Shown: positions 7,323-14,129, counted from the first letter of the stretch. The stretch: 14,129 nt of DNA from Acidobacteriota bacterium (GCA_022571615.1 JACZXM010000026.1:1-14129), one strand, 5' to 3'. Made by a program: numbers and translations. The notes: generated by a model not told the origin, from the letters alone.

Positions 7323-7804
7323 CAGGTACCCGAATCACCGACGCGCAGCTCGTCACCTTGGTCGCGCTGCGGTGGTTGATCGGCTGGCACCTGATGTACG
7401 AGGGGGTGGCAAAGCTCCTGAACCCGTACTGGACCTCTGCCGGTTACCTGGCGGCTTCCAACGGACCGCTTTCCGGGCTCTACGTCTGGCTGGCGAGCAA
7501 CCCGACAAGATTGTCAGCGGTGGATTGGCTCAACAAGTGGGGCCTGGTGATCATCGGCCTGGCGCTGATCCTCGGGCTGTTTACCCACTGGGCGACGCTC
7601 GCGGGGATGGCTCTGCTGGCGCTGTACTACCTCGGCAACATTCCCTTCATCGGCACACAGTCCCCGATACCGACCGAGGGAAGCTATCTGATCGTCAACA
7701 AGACGCTGGTGGAGTTGGCCGCATTGACGGTGCTGCTGGTGTTCCCGACCGCTAAGACGATCGGCCTCGATCGCTGGATCGGACGAAGGGGTGAGGCGCA
7801 ATGA
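7319..7804 (+). CDS. DoxX/DoxD-family four-helix membrane protein
   Basis: A 161-residue integral membrane protein with about four helices: 10-35 (ALRWLIGWHLMYEGVAKL, the usual DoxX opening), 73-90, 91-107 and 124-143. DoxX-family members include the small subunit of thiosulfate:quinone oxidoreductase and parts of redox complexes in mycobacteria, so a link to the quinone pool is plausible; the exact role here is unknown. ATG 7319 is chosen because it overlaps the apbE stop as ATGA and has GAGG 5 bases upstream; an earlier in-frame start at 7238 would add 27 apbE-overlapping residues of no family likeness. Its own stop overlaps the next start in the same way, so it is translated together with apbE and the oxidoreductase. 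No cysteines are present, which argues against thiol chemistry of its own. Confidence 0.88.
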   Translation: MTGTRITDAQLVTLVALRWLIGWHLMYEGVAKLLNPYWTSAGYLAASNGPLSGLYVWLASNPTRLSAVDWLNKWGLVIIGLALILGLFTHWATLAGMALLALYYLGNIPFIGTQSPIPTEGSYLIVNKTLVELAALTVLLVFPTAKTIGLDRWIGRRGEAQ

Positions 7805-9393
7805 GCGACGAGAGCAAGGACACTCAGGACAGGCCGGAACCCGAAGACAAGCGCGGTGTGGACCGGCGCGATCTGTTCAAGGGACTTGCCTCCTTGCCGC
7901 TGCTAGGGGCGTTCGGCTATGGGGCCTTCAGCAGGAAAATCCGAGCCGACGCCAAGAAGCGACGCATCATGCAAGAGCTCGGGGTCAGCGGTGAGGCCCC
8001 GGCGATCATCGACCGGGCCCAGAGCCGGCCGCCGAGCGACCGCATCAACCTGGCGATTATCGGAGTGGGAGGCGAGGGCGAGGCGTTGCTACGCGGCGCC
8101 GGGTTCGCGCATCCGGAGGTGATCGAGAGCTGGCGCACCGCGGCACAGGAAGACCCACGCAACCGGCGACTGGCCGACTTCATGGTCCAGGACGACCTGA
8201 ACCTGGAGCTAACCGCGGTGTGCGACGTGTTCGACGTGCGTGCCGAGCGGGCGCTGGCGATCTCGAGCAATGAGACGCGTCCGGCAGGTGGGCCGGTCAA
8301 GCGCGCGACCCGATACCGTCACTACCAGGAGTTGCTCGCGAGCCCGGATGTCGACGCGGTGCTCATTGCCACGCCCGACCATTGGCACGCCAGGATGACC
8401 ATCGACGCTGCTGCTGCCGGCAAGCACGTGTACTGCGAAAAGTGCATGACCCGCACCGATGAAGAAGTGGTGCCGATGGTAGAGGCCATCAAGAGCTCGG
8501 GCATCAAGTTCCAGCTCGGGCACCAGAACCGCCAGCTCGAGAGCCACGAGAAGGCCCGCGAGGTGTACGAGAAGGGAATTCTGGGCCAGGTGACGCTGAT
8601 CGAGACCACGACCAATCGCAACAGTCCGGGCGGTGCCTGGGTGTACGACATCCACCCCGACGGGTCTCCGCAGACGATCGACTGGGATCAGTTCCAGGGG
8701 CCGGCCCCGAACCACGTGGATTTCAGCCTCGAGCGGTTCTTCCGCTGGCGCTGCTGGTTCGACTACGGCACCGGGCTGTCGGGCGATTTGCTGTCGCACG
8801 AGTACGACGCCATCAACCAAATCATGAGGGTCGGGATCCCGCAATCGGCGGTGGCCTCGGGCGGGGTGTACTTCTTCAAGGACGGTCGCGACGTTCCCGA
8901 CGTGTTCCAGGTGGTTTACGAGTATCCGGAGCGCGACCTGACGCTGGTGTACAGCGCCACACTGGCCTCGGGCCGCTCACGCGGCAAGGTCTTCATGGGC
9001 CACGACGCGGCCATGGAGGTGGGCGGCAACCTGCGGGTCATCGCCGATTCGGGCTCGACCCGCTACCACGATCTGATCGAGCAGGAGATCGTCGATCCGG
9101 CCCGGCCCCTGCTCACCTACCGGCCGGGCTTCAAGGGCATCGACGCGGTGACCACCGCCACCGAGGAGTACTTCGCCAGCCGCGGGTTGCTCTACACCTA
9201 CCAGGCCGGCCGCCGGGTGAGCACCCACTGGCTGCACATCAAGGACTGGCTCGACACCATCCGGTACGGTGGCGAGCCGAGCTGCAACATCGATCGCGGC
9301 TTCGAGGAGGCGATCACCTGCCACATGGCGACCAAGTCCTACCGACTCGGTCGCAAGGTGGAGTGGGACGCCGAGCGTCAGGTCATCGTGTAG
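7801..9393 (+). CDS. Tat-signal Gfo/Idh/MocA oxidoreductase
   Basis: A 530-residue nicotinamide-dependent sugar oxidoreductase. The N-terminus carries a twin-arginine signal, DRRDLFKGLASLPLLGAF (21-38), without a clear AxA cleavage site, so the protein may stay anchored. The Rossmann domain begins at INLAIIGVGGEGE (82-94, GxGxxG) and continues to CDVFD (141-145), VLIATPDHWH (187-196) and YCEKCMTR (211-218). The last is the family EKP motif with cysteine for proline, lysine 214 kept. The C-terminal substrate domain shows RFFRWRCWFDYGTGLSGDLLSHEYDAIN (311-338), with the expected catalytic histidine at 333. Zymomonas glucose-fructose oxidoreductase is a precedent for a Tat-exported member that carries bound NADP. 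The ATG overlaps the doxX stop as ATGA. With a DUF1080 gene downstream, oxidation of a sugar or glycoside at C3 is the likely reaction; the substrate is unknown. Confidence 0.92.
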   Translation: MSDESKDTQDRPEPEDKRGVDRRDLFKGLASLPLLGAFGYGAFSRKIRADAKKRRIMQELGVSGEAPAIIDRAQSRPPSDRINLAIIGVGGEGEALLRGAGFAHPEVIESWRTAAQEDPRNRRLADFMVQDDLNLELTAVCDVFDVRAERALAISSNETRPAGGPVKRATRYRHYQELLASPDVDAVLIATPDHWHARMTIDAAAAGKHVYCEKCMTRTDEEVVPMVEAIKSSGIKFQLGHQNRQLESHEKAREVYEKGILGQVTLIETTTNRNSPGGAWVYDIHPDGSPQTIDWDQFQGPAPNHVDFSLERFFRWRCWFDYGTGLSGDLLSHEYDAINQIMRVGIPQSAVASGGVYFFKDGRDVPDVFQVVYEYPERDLTLVYSATLASGRSRGKVFMGHDAAMEVGGNLRVIADSGSTRYHDLIEQEIVDPARPLLTYRPGFKGIDAVTTATEEYFASRGLLYTYQAGRRVSTHWLHIKDWLDTIRYGGEPSCNIDRGFEEAITCHMATKSYRLGRKVEWDAERQVIV

Positions 9394-9400
9394 CACCCAT

Positions 9401-9420
9401 CACACTTCCACCACGGCCTG
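9401..9420. repeat. Direct repeat, copy 1, after gfo1
   Basis: CACACTTCCACCACGG (9401-9416) recurs exactly at 12073-12088, and the match extends to 19 of 20 bases (C/T difference, then CTG). This copy starts seven bases after the stop codon of the Tat-signal oxidoreductase. Read in the +1 frame it gives HTSTTA and a stop, close to the HTSTTVC end of the second oxidoreductase. Confidence 0.8.
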
Positions 9421-9429
9421 ACACAGGCC
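9415..9429. repeat. Short hairpin between gfo1 and the MFS gene
   Basis: GGCCTG (9415-9420) and CAGGCC (9424-9429) form a 6-bp stem with an ACA loop in the 84-base gap between the two genes. There is no T-tract, so it more likely marks an RNA processing or pausing point inside the operon, or nothing, than a terminator. Confidence 0.35.
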
Positions 9430-9463
9430 TGCAAGCTGGCCTTGCCAGGGCACCCGGACCTTC

Positions 9464-9471
9464 GGAAGGGA
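9464..9471 (+). promoter_or_regulatory. Ribosome binding site of the MFS gene
   Basis: GGAAGGGA is followed by six bases and ATG 9478. It fixes this start over an in-frame codon at 9442, which would add 12 residues before MRHKWQLGAMMFLQY, the family N-terminus. Confidence 0.7.
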
Positions 9472-9477
9472 CGTAGC

Positions 9478-10686
9478 ATGCGGCACAAGTGGCAGCTCGG
9501 CGCGATGATGTTCCTGCAGTATGCGATCTGGGGCGCCTGGGCCCCGGTGCTGTCGGCCTACCTACTCGGCGAGCTGAAGTTCAGCGGCACCCAAGTCGGG
9601 TTCATCTACGGCCTGCTACCGCTGGCAACGATCATCGCCCCGTTCATCGGTGGGCAACTCGCCGATCGTCTTTTCCCTGCCGAGCGGGTCATCGCCGCGC
9701 TCCACCTCGGGGGCGGGGTGTTGCTGCTGTACGCCTCGACGGTCACCGACTACCGCCAGCTGGCCTGGGCCATGATGCTGTACTTCGTGCTTTATGCCCC
9801 CACCCTGGCGCTGACCAACTCGGTAGCGATGGTCAACCTGGCGGACTCGGAGAAGGAGTTCGGCCGCGTCCGCGTGTGGGGAACGCTGGGCTGGATCGCC
9901 GCCGGTTGGCTGCTCACCGCCTGGCGCGGCTGGGCCGGCGCGGACCTGGCGATGGGGGGCGACATGTTGCTGCTGGCCGGAGCGTTCTCGCTGGCGATGG
10001 GGCTGCAGTCGTTCCTGTTGCCGCACACCCCGCCGCGCAAGGACGCCGCCAAGCCGTGGGCCTTTCTGGAGGCGCTGCGGATGTTCCGGAACCGCAACTT
10101 CGCGGTCTTCATGCTGATCTCGTTCGTGGTGGCGACCGAGCTGCAGTTCTACTACGTGCTCACCGGCCCGTTCTTGCAGTCCGAGGGTATCGGCATCTCC
10201 CCGGCGCGCGTGCCGGCGGTCATGACCGTGGCGCAGCTGGCCGAGATCCTGGTCATGGCGTTCATGCTGTCCTGGTTCCTGAAACGCTTCGGTATGCGCA
10301 AGACGCTGGCGATAGGGGTCATCGCCTGGCCGATTCGCTACGTCGTGTTCGCGATCGGCTCACCGTGGTGGCTGGTTGTCGCCTCCCTGACGCTGCACGG
10401 TTTTTGCTACGTCTTCTTCTTCGTCGCCGCCTTCATCTATGTCGACGGCCTCGCCCCACCCGACATCCGCGCCTCGGCCCAAAGCCTCATCGCCATCGTC
10501 ACCCTCGGCGTCGGCAGCTTCGTGGGCACCAACTTCGCCGGCTGGATCCTGGAGTACTTTACCAGCGGCGGTGCCACCGACTGGAGAGCGGTCTTCGTGG
10601 TGCCCTGCGCCATCACCGTGGCCTGCGCCATCGCCTACCTGCTGTTCTTCAGGGAAGAGCGAGCCCCGGACCCGGTCGCTGCCTAA
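9478..10686 (+). CDS. MFS transporter, nucleoside:H+ symporter-like
   Basis: A 402-residue inner-membrane carrier with about twelve hydrophobic helices and no signal peptide. The opening WQLGAMMFLQYAIWGAWAPVLSAYL and the loop SGGATDWRAVF near residues 363-373 resemble the nucleoside:proton symporter (NupG/XapB) branch of the major facilitator superfamily. In Bacteroidota, Planctomycetota and Acidobacteriota, members of this branch often sit beside Gfo/Idh/MocA genes, where they are thought to carry sugars or sugar derivatives rather than nucleosides. Residues 41-57 include the central loop pattern GGQLADRLFPAERV typical of MFS proteins. It lies 84 bases after gfo1 and 138 bases before gfo2, on the same strand. 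The likely job is to import the product of periplasmic oxidation or cleavage; the substrate is inferred from context only. Confidence 0.88.
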   Translation: MRHKWQLGAMMFLQYAIWGAWAPVLSAYLLGELKFSGTQVGFIYGLLPLATIIAPFIGGQLADRLFPAERVIAALHLGGGVLLLYASTVTDYRQLAWAMMLYFVLYAPTLALTNSVAMVNLADSEKEFGRVRVWGTLGWIAAGWLLTAWRGWAGADLAMGGDMLLLAGAFSLAMGLQSFLLPHTPPRKDAAKPWAFLEALRMFRNRNFAVFMLISFVVATELQFYYVLTGPFLQSEGIGISPARVPAVMTVAQLAEILVMAFMLSWFLKRFGMRKTLAIGVIAWPIRYVVFAIGSPWWLVVASLTLHGFCYVFFFVAAFIYVDGLAPPDIRASAQSLIAIVTLGVGSFVGTNFAGWILEYFTSGGATDWRAVFVVPCAITVACAIAYLLFFREERAPDPVAA

Positions 10687-10824
10687 AGGTGTCAGCCACA
10701 TGATCGTGCGCCGTGCCACACAGGGTGGAGCGCTGAGGCGGCACGAGTACAATGACACTGGCCTGCCGCGACGAAGCGCGGGGCCTCGCCCCGTCGAGCG
10801 CGGTCACGACCACACAAGGAGTCC
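10687..10824 (+). promoter_or_regulatory. 138-bp gap with weak promoter-like element and hairpin
   Basis: TACAAT (10748-10753, five matches to TATAAT) lies 16 bases after a poor -35 (TGGAGC). Further on, CGGGGC (10779-10784) and GCCCCG (10788-10793) form a 6-bp GC stem with a CTC loop. This gap is the largest inside the rightward block, so gfo2 and the DUF1080 gene may have some transcription of their own. AAGGAG at 10816-10821 is the ribosome binding site of gfo2, unusually close (three bases) to the ATG. Confidence 0.3.
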
Positions 10825-12096
10825 ATGGCAGACCAACGACTGGGCATAGGGATCATCGGGGCCGGCTTTGTAGCCGGGTTTCACATCCGTTCCTTCGTCG
10901 GGGTGCGCTACGCAGACGTGCTGGGCGTCGTCAGTCGCCACGGCGAGACCGCCGAAGCCTCTGCTGCGCTGGCACGACAGCTGCGGGTTGGCGAGGCGCG
11001 GGCGTTCGGCTCGATCACCGAGATGATCGCCGATCCGGGCATCGACGCGCTGTGGATCTGCTCGCCTAACTTCACCCGCATCGAGGTGATGGAGGAGATC
11101 GTCCAGGCGCTGGAGTCCGGGGCCGGTGAGTTGGTCGGGGTTGCCTGCGAGAAGCCGCTGGGGCGCAACACCGCCGAGGCGCGGCGGATGCTGGAGCTGG
11201 TGCGGCAGGCCGATCTGCTCGATGGCTATCTCGAAAACCAGCTGTTCACGCCCTCGGTGGTCCGCGGCAAGCAGGTGGTGTGGGCGCGCGGCGCGGCGCT
11301 CACCGGAGCACCGTATCTGGCGCGCTCGGCCGAAGAGCACAGTGGCCCACACATGCCCTGGTTTTGGGAGGGCGAGCTGCAAGGCGGCGGCGTGCTCAAT
11401 GACATGATGTGCCACTCGGTCGAGGTGGCGCGCTTCCTGCTGACGCCGCCGGGTGCGCTGCGCGAGCACCTTACTCCTGTCAAGGTGAACGCTTACACCA
11501 ACTGCCTGAAGTGGCAACGGCCGCACTATGCCGAGATCCTGGCGCGCAACAGTGGGGGTCGCAACGACTATGCGAATCGGCCGGCGGAGGACTTCGCACG
11601 CTCGCTCATCGAGTACTGCGACCCCGAGGGCAACCCGGTGATCGTCGAGACCACCACCTCCTGGTGCTATGTCGGGGCCGGGCTGCGGCTGACGATGGAA
11701 CTGCTGGGTCCGGAATACTCGATGTCGATTAGCTCGCTCGATGCCGGGCCCAAGGTGTTCTTCTCCCGCCAGGTGCGAGGCGAGTGTGGAGAGGACCTGG
11801 TCGAGAAGCAGAACGCGGAAGTTGGCCTGATGCCGGTGGTCGCCGACGAGGAAAGCGAGTACGGCTATGTCGGTGAGAACCGTCACATGGTGCGCTGTTT
11901 TCTCGATCGGCGGCGGCCGCAAGAGAACTTCGATGACGGGGTGAGCGTCACCGAGTTGTTGATGACCGCCTACATGAGCGCCGAGCGAGGAGAGACGATC
12001 GAGTTCCCGCCGCCCGGCCTGGCGGACTTCGTGCCGGCGGTGGCGCGCGGCGAGTGGAATCCAAAGACGGACCACACTTCCACCACGGTCTGCTGA
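10825..12096 (+). CDS. Cytosolic Gfo/Idh/MocA oxidoreductase
   Basis: A 423-residue NAD(P)-dependent oxidoreductase with no signal sequence, so it should act in the cytoplasm, unlike the Tat-signal member upstream. The Rossmann domain starts at once with GIGIIGAGFVAGFH (7-20), followed by ALWICSPNFTR (75-85) and the intact family motif CEKPLGRN (108-115), whose lysine takes part in catalysis. In the C-terminal domain GGGVLNDMMCHSVEVARF (187-204) supplies the expected histidine at 197. Preceding AAGGAG supports ATG 10825. The DUF1080 gene follows after 13 bases. It may reduce a 3-keto sugar back after import, or oxidise another substrate; the sequence does not tell which. It is only distantly similar to the upstream oxidoreductase, so this is not a recent duplication. 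Confidence 0.9.
   Translation: MADQRLGIGIIGAGFVAGFHIRSFVGVRYADVLGVVSRHGETAEASAALARQLRVGEARAFGSITEMIADPGIDALWICSPNFTRIEVMEEIVQALESGAGELVGVACEKPLGRNTAEARRMLELVRQADLLDGYLENQLFTPSVVRGKQVVWARGAALTGAPYLARSAEEHSGPHMPWFWEGELQGGGVLNDMMCHSVEVARFLLTPPGALREHLTPVKVNAYTNCLKWQRPHYAEILARNSGGRNDYANRPAEDFARSLIEYCDPEGNPVIVETTTSWCYVGAGLRLTMELLGPEYSMSISSLDAGPKVFFSRQVRGECGEDLVEKQNAEVGLMPVVADEESEYGYVGENRHMVRCFLDRRRPQENFDDGVSVTELLMTAYMSAERGETIEFPPPGLADFVPAVARGEWNPKTDHTSTTVC
12073..12092. repeat. Direct repeat, copy 2, at the 3' end of gfo2
   Basis: This is the second copy of the repeat found after gfo1. Here it lies inside the coding frame and encodes the final HTSTTVC of the cytosolic oxidoreductase, ending just before its TGA stop. 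Confidence 0.8.
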
Positions 12097-12097
12097 T

Positions 12098-12103
12098 AGG
12101 AGG
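12098..12103 (+). promoter_or_regulatory. Strong ribosome binding site of the DUF1080 gene
   Basis: AGGAGG, a full consensus match, starts two bases after the gfo2 stop and leaves six bases before ATG 12110. It is the strongest site in the block and suggests high expression of the exported protein. Confidence 0.8.
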
Positions 12104-12109
12104 GGGAGC

Positions 12110-12808
12110 ATGCGTTCGGGCTCGAAACTGCCGGGGGCGGCCCTGGTCTTCGGCCTTGCGGCGGCCATGGCCCTGTGTGCTGGGGCCGTGTCCTTTGTGG
12201 CAAACGGACGGGAGCGGGCTGGGCAGGATGGCGATGGCTTCGTGCCCCTGATCGCGAGCCAGGACGGTCGCTACAACAAAGCGGGATGGAACCATTACGG
12301 GCCGGGGTACTTCGTGCTCGACCCCGACACTGGTGTGCTCGAGTCACACGGCGGCATGGGGCTGTTCTGGTACGCACAGCGCGAGCTTTCGGATTTCATC
12401 CTCGAGCTCGAGTTCAAGACCTCCAAGCCCGATTCCAACTCCGGCGTGTTCCTGCGCGTGCCCGAGGTCCCGAGCAGCAACCAGTACATCTACCACTCCT
12501 TCGAGGTACAGATCGCCGATGGAGAGCGCAAGGGAGTGCACCGCACCGGCGCAATCTACGACGCCGAGCCTTCCTCCCATCTCGCCTCCCGTCCCACCGG
12601 CGAGTGGAACCACTACCGCATAACCTTCATCGGCAACCACCTCACCGTCGAGCTCAACGGCGAAGTGGTCGTCGATTGGGACGCCGAGCCGCGGGGCAAG
12701 GTCAGAGATTTCGCCTCCCGCGGCTACTTCGGCCTGCAGAACCACGACCACGACTCTTCGGTCTGGTTCCGCAATATCCGCGTCAAGGACCTCTCCGGCG
12801 GATCCTGA
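12110..12808 (+). CDS. Exported DUF1080 protein (3-keto-glycoside hydrolase/lyase family)
   Basis: A 232-residue protein with an N-terminal signal (about 7-30, LPGAALVFGLAAAMALCAGA) and one concanavalin-like beta-sandwich of the DUF1080 family, now called 3-keto-disaccharide hydrolase. Family features in order: DGFVPLI (42-48), SDFILELEFK (94-103), SNSGVFLRV (109-117), YHSFEVQIAD (128-137), TGAIYDAEP (146-154), GEWNHYRITFIGNHLTVELNGE (164-185) and GYFGLQNHDHDSSVWFRNI (205-223). Cysteine 23 sits in MALC, a poor lipobox, so cleavage to a soluble periplasmic form is more likely than lipidation. Family members cleave glycosides after the sugar has been oxidised at C3, which fits the two Gfo/Idh/MocA genes just upstream. 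It starts 13 bases after gfo2. Confidence 0.9.
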   Translation: MRSGSKLPGAALVFGLAAAMALCAGAVSFVANGRERAGQDGDGFVPLIASQDGRYNKAGWNHYGPGYFVLDPDTGVLESHGGMGLFWYAQRELSDFILELEFKTSKPDSNSGVFLRVPEVPSSNQYIYHSFEVQIADGERKGVHRTGAIYDAEPSSHLASRPTGEWNHYRITFIGNHLTVELNGEVVVDWDAEPRGKVRDFASRGYFGLQNHDHDSSVWFRNIRVKDLSGGS

Positions 12809-12827
12809 TTGGCTGAACCGAAACGCC

Positions 12828-12860
12828 GTCCTTCAGGACCGCGCCACATCCTTGCGATGT
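12828..12860. terminator. Two small hairpins between convergent genes
   Basis: GTCC-TTCA-GGAC (12828-12839) and ACATC-CTTGC-GATGT (12846-12860) lie in the 55-base gap between the rightward DUF1080 gene and the leftward permease gene. Their place suits a two-way terminator, but the stems are only 4-5 bp and there is no T-tract, so efficiency as an intrinsic terminator is doubtful. Confidence 0.3.
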
Positions 12861-12863
12861 AAG

Positions 12864-14129
12864 TTATTCTGAACGCAACGCTTCTATCGGATCGATCCGG
12901 CTCGCGCGCCGTGCTGGCAGGTAGCTGGCGGTGGCAGCCACGCAGCCCAGGGCGATCACCACCGTGCCCAGGATCACGGGCTCGAACGACGCCAGGTGCG
13001 ACAGGAAGCCCGGCAGCACAACGCCAAGAGCAACCGCCATTCCCAACCCGACAGTCGATCCGACCAGCACCGGCAACAGTGCCTGGCGGACGATCGTGCG
13101 TCGGACATCGCCGGTGCCGGCGCCGAGCGCGATCCGTACGCCGATCTCCCGCACCCGCTGGCTGACGGCGTAGGCGACGATGCCGAATATCCCGGTGGCA
13201 GCCAGGAACAGAGCCACCATCGAGAACACGCTCAGCAATACGCTCACGAACCCCTCGACCGCACGGCCGGATGCCAGGACCTCGTGCAGCGTGCGGATCG
13301 CGTAAACCGGCTGCTCCGGATCGATCGCAGCCACGGCCTCTCGGATCGCCGGCACCAGCACGTGCGGATCGCCCTCGCTCCGCAGCACCAAGAACAGCTG
13401 GTTGAATCTGCCGTTGACCTGCCGCAGTCCAACGTAGATCTCGGGCGCGGGACGCGTGCGAAGGCCTTCGTTGCGGGTGTCGCCGACGACTCCCACGATG
13501 CTCAACCAGGGCAGCTCCTGATCTTCGACGCGGCCCAGCTTCACACGGCTCCCGATCGGATCGTCGTCCAGGTAGCGACGCGCGAAGGTCTCGTTGACCA
13601 CCGCCACGAACTGTCCCCCCGCCTGGTCGAGGCTGTTGAACACGCGCCCTGACCGCAGCGGCAAGCCCAGGGTGTCGAAGTAGTCATCGCTGGCGATCGT
13701 CAAGAACGCAACCGGCAGCTCGCGTTCGCTCTCGACAACCTGGTCCGGCAACGAGAACCGCTGGCGCGTGAACTCGATCGGTGGAAACTGGGCTACCGAT
13801 GCGGCGCTGCGCACTCCAGGGATGGTCTCGACCTGGTCGGCGAGCTGTTCGAAGAAGTTGGCGATGCCCTCGCCCTCGTACCGTGACCAGGGCAGTGTCA
13901 GCCGCATCGTGAGCACGTTGTCCGGATCGAATCCGAGGTCCACGCGTTGGAGTCGGGCCAGGCTGGTGAGGAAGAGCCCGGCGCCCGCCAGCAGCACCAG
14001 CGCGAGCGCCACCTCCACCGCCACGAACAGATCCTGCATGCGCCGCCGCGACCGGTTTCCGGTGGCCCCAGGCGCTGCCCCTCCGAGCAACGAATGCAGG
14101 CTGGCGCGCGTGGCCTGCAGAGCTGGCGC
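12864..14129 (-). CDS. ADOP-type MacB/FtsX permease, C-terminal half (partial)
   Basis: The frame runs in from the right edge and ends at TAA 12864-12866. The visible 421 residues start inside the central FtsX unit (APALQATRASLHSLL, a standard ADOP stretch), then a membrane helix (EVALALVLLAGAGLFLTSL), RVDLGFDPDNVLTMRL, the second periplasmic domain, and the C-terminal FtsX unit with GIFGIVAYAVSQRVREIGVRIALGAG and the ending YLPARRASRIDPIEALRSE. About 400 N-terminal residues are missing beyond the window. A TTG at 14090 is not the start, since the family sequence continues upstream of it without a stop. It is a paralogue of the complete permease at the left of the window, on the same strand. 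Confidence 0.93.
   Translation of the reverse strand, partial: APALQATRASLHSLLGGAAPGATGNRSRRRMQDLFVAVEVALALVLLAGAGLFLTSLARLQRVDLGFDPDNVLTMRLTLPWSRYEGEGIANFFEQLADQVETIPGVRSAASVAQFPPIEFTRQRFSLPDQVVESERELPVAFLTIASDDYFDTLGLPLRSGRVFNSLDQAGGQFVAVVNETFARRYLDDDPIGSRVKLGRVEDQELPWLSIVGVVGDTRNEGLRTRPAPEIYVGLRQVNGRFNQLFLVLRSEGDPHVLVPAIREAVAAIDPEQPVYAIRTLHEVLASGRAVEGFVSVLLSVFSMVALFLAATGIFGIVAYAVSQRVREIGVRIALGAGTGDVRRTIVRQALLPVLVGSTVGLGMAVALGVVLPGFLSHLASFEPVILGTVVIALGCVAATASYLPARRASRIDPIEALRSE

Noticed and set aside
10561..10590. SGGATDWR in the MFS transporter as a flavinylation site
   Set aside because: It partly resembles the ApbE acceptor motif, but the required final Ser/Thr is Arg, and this loop is a normal feature of nucleoside-symporter-like carriers.
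10804..12168. 454-codon open frame on the - strand opposite gfo2
   Set aside because: Shadow of the oxidoreductase gene, which has the Rossmann and EKP motifs.

Overview
The window is GC-rich, tightly packed bacterial DNA and most likely comes from Acidobacteriota. The main reason is that both ends carry large stand-alone MacB/FtsX-type permeases of the 'acidobacterial duplicated orphan permease' (ADOP) kind, with no ATPase gene beside them. The DoxX, Gfo/Idh/MocA and DUF1080 genes in between are also common in Acidobacteriota, Planctomycetota, Verrucomicrobiota and Bacteroidota, so the phylum is inferred, not proven. No rRNA, tRNA, CRISPR array, transposase or integrase was seen.

Layout. 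2-82 (+) is the last 26 codons of an unidentified gene. 130-2577 (-) is a complete ADOP permease. 2578-2893 has no confident gene, only a possible 57-residue exported peptide on the + strand. 2894-6027 (-) is an arginine operon read leftward, argR-argG-argH, with the repressor first. 6028-6269 is a divergent control region with a perfect 16-bp palindrome that resembles an ARG box, a promoter-like element facing right, and an 11-bp-stem inverted repeat. 6270-12808 (+) is a six-gene block: apbE, doxX, a Tat-signal Gfo/Idh/MocA oxidoreductase, an MFS transporter, a second (cytosolic) Gfo/Idh/MocA oxidoreductase, and an exported DUF1080 protein. 12864-14129 (-) is the C-terminal half of a second ADOP permease that runs off the window.

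How the genes may work together. ArgG and ArgH carry out the last two steps of arginine synthesis, and ArgR probably controls its own operon through the palindrome just upstream. In the rightward block, apbE/doxX/gfo1 are joined by two ATGA stop-start overlaps, so they are almost certainly translated as one unit. A Gfo/Idh/MocA enzyme beside a DUF1080 protein is the known signature of 3-keto-glycoside chemistry: oxidation of a sugar at C3, then cleavage of the 3-keto-glycoside. My reading is that gfo1 (exported, probably with bound nicotinamide cofactor) and the DUF1080 protein act in the periplasm, the MFS carrier imports the product, and gfo2 acts in the cytoplasm. The unusual part is the linked ApbE flavin transferase and DoxX membrane protein, which suggests that periplasmic sugar oxidation is wired to the respiratory chain. 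That link is inference. The arginine operon is ordinary; the apbE-doxX-gfo1 unit and the shared control region are the parts most worth a second look.
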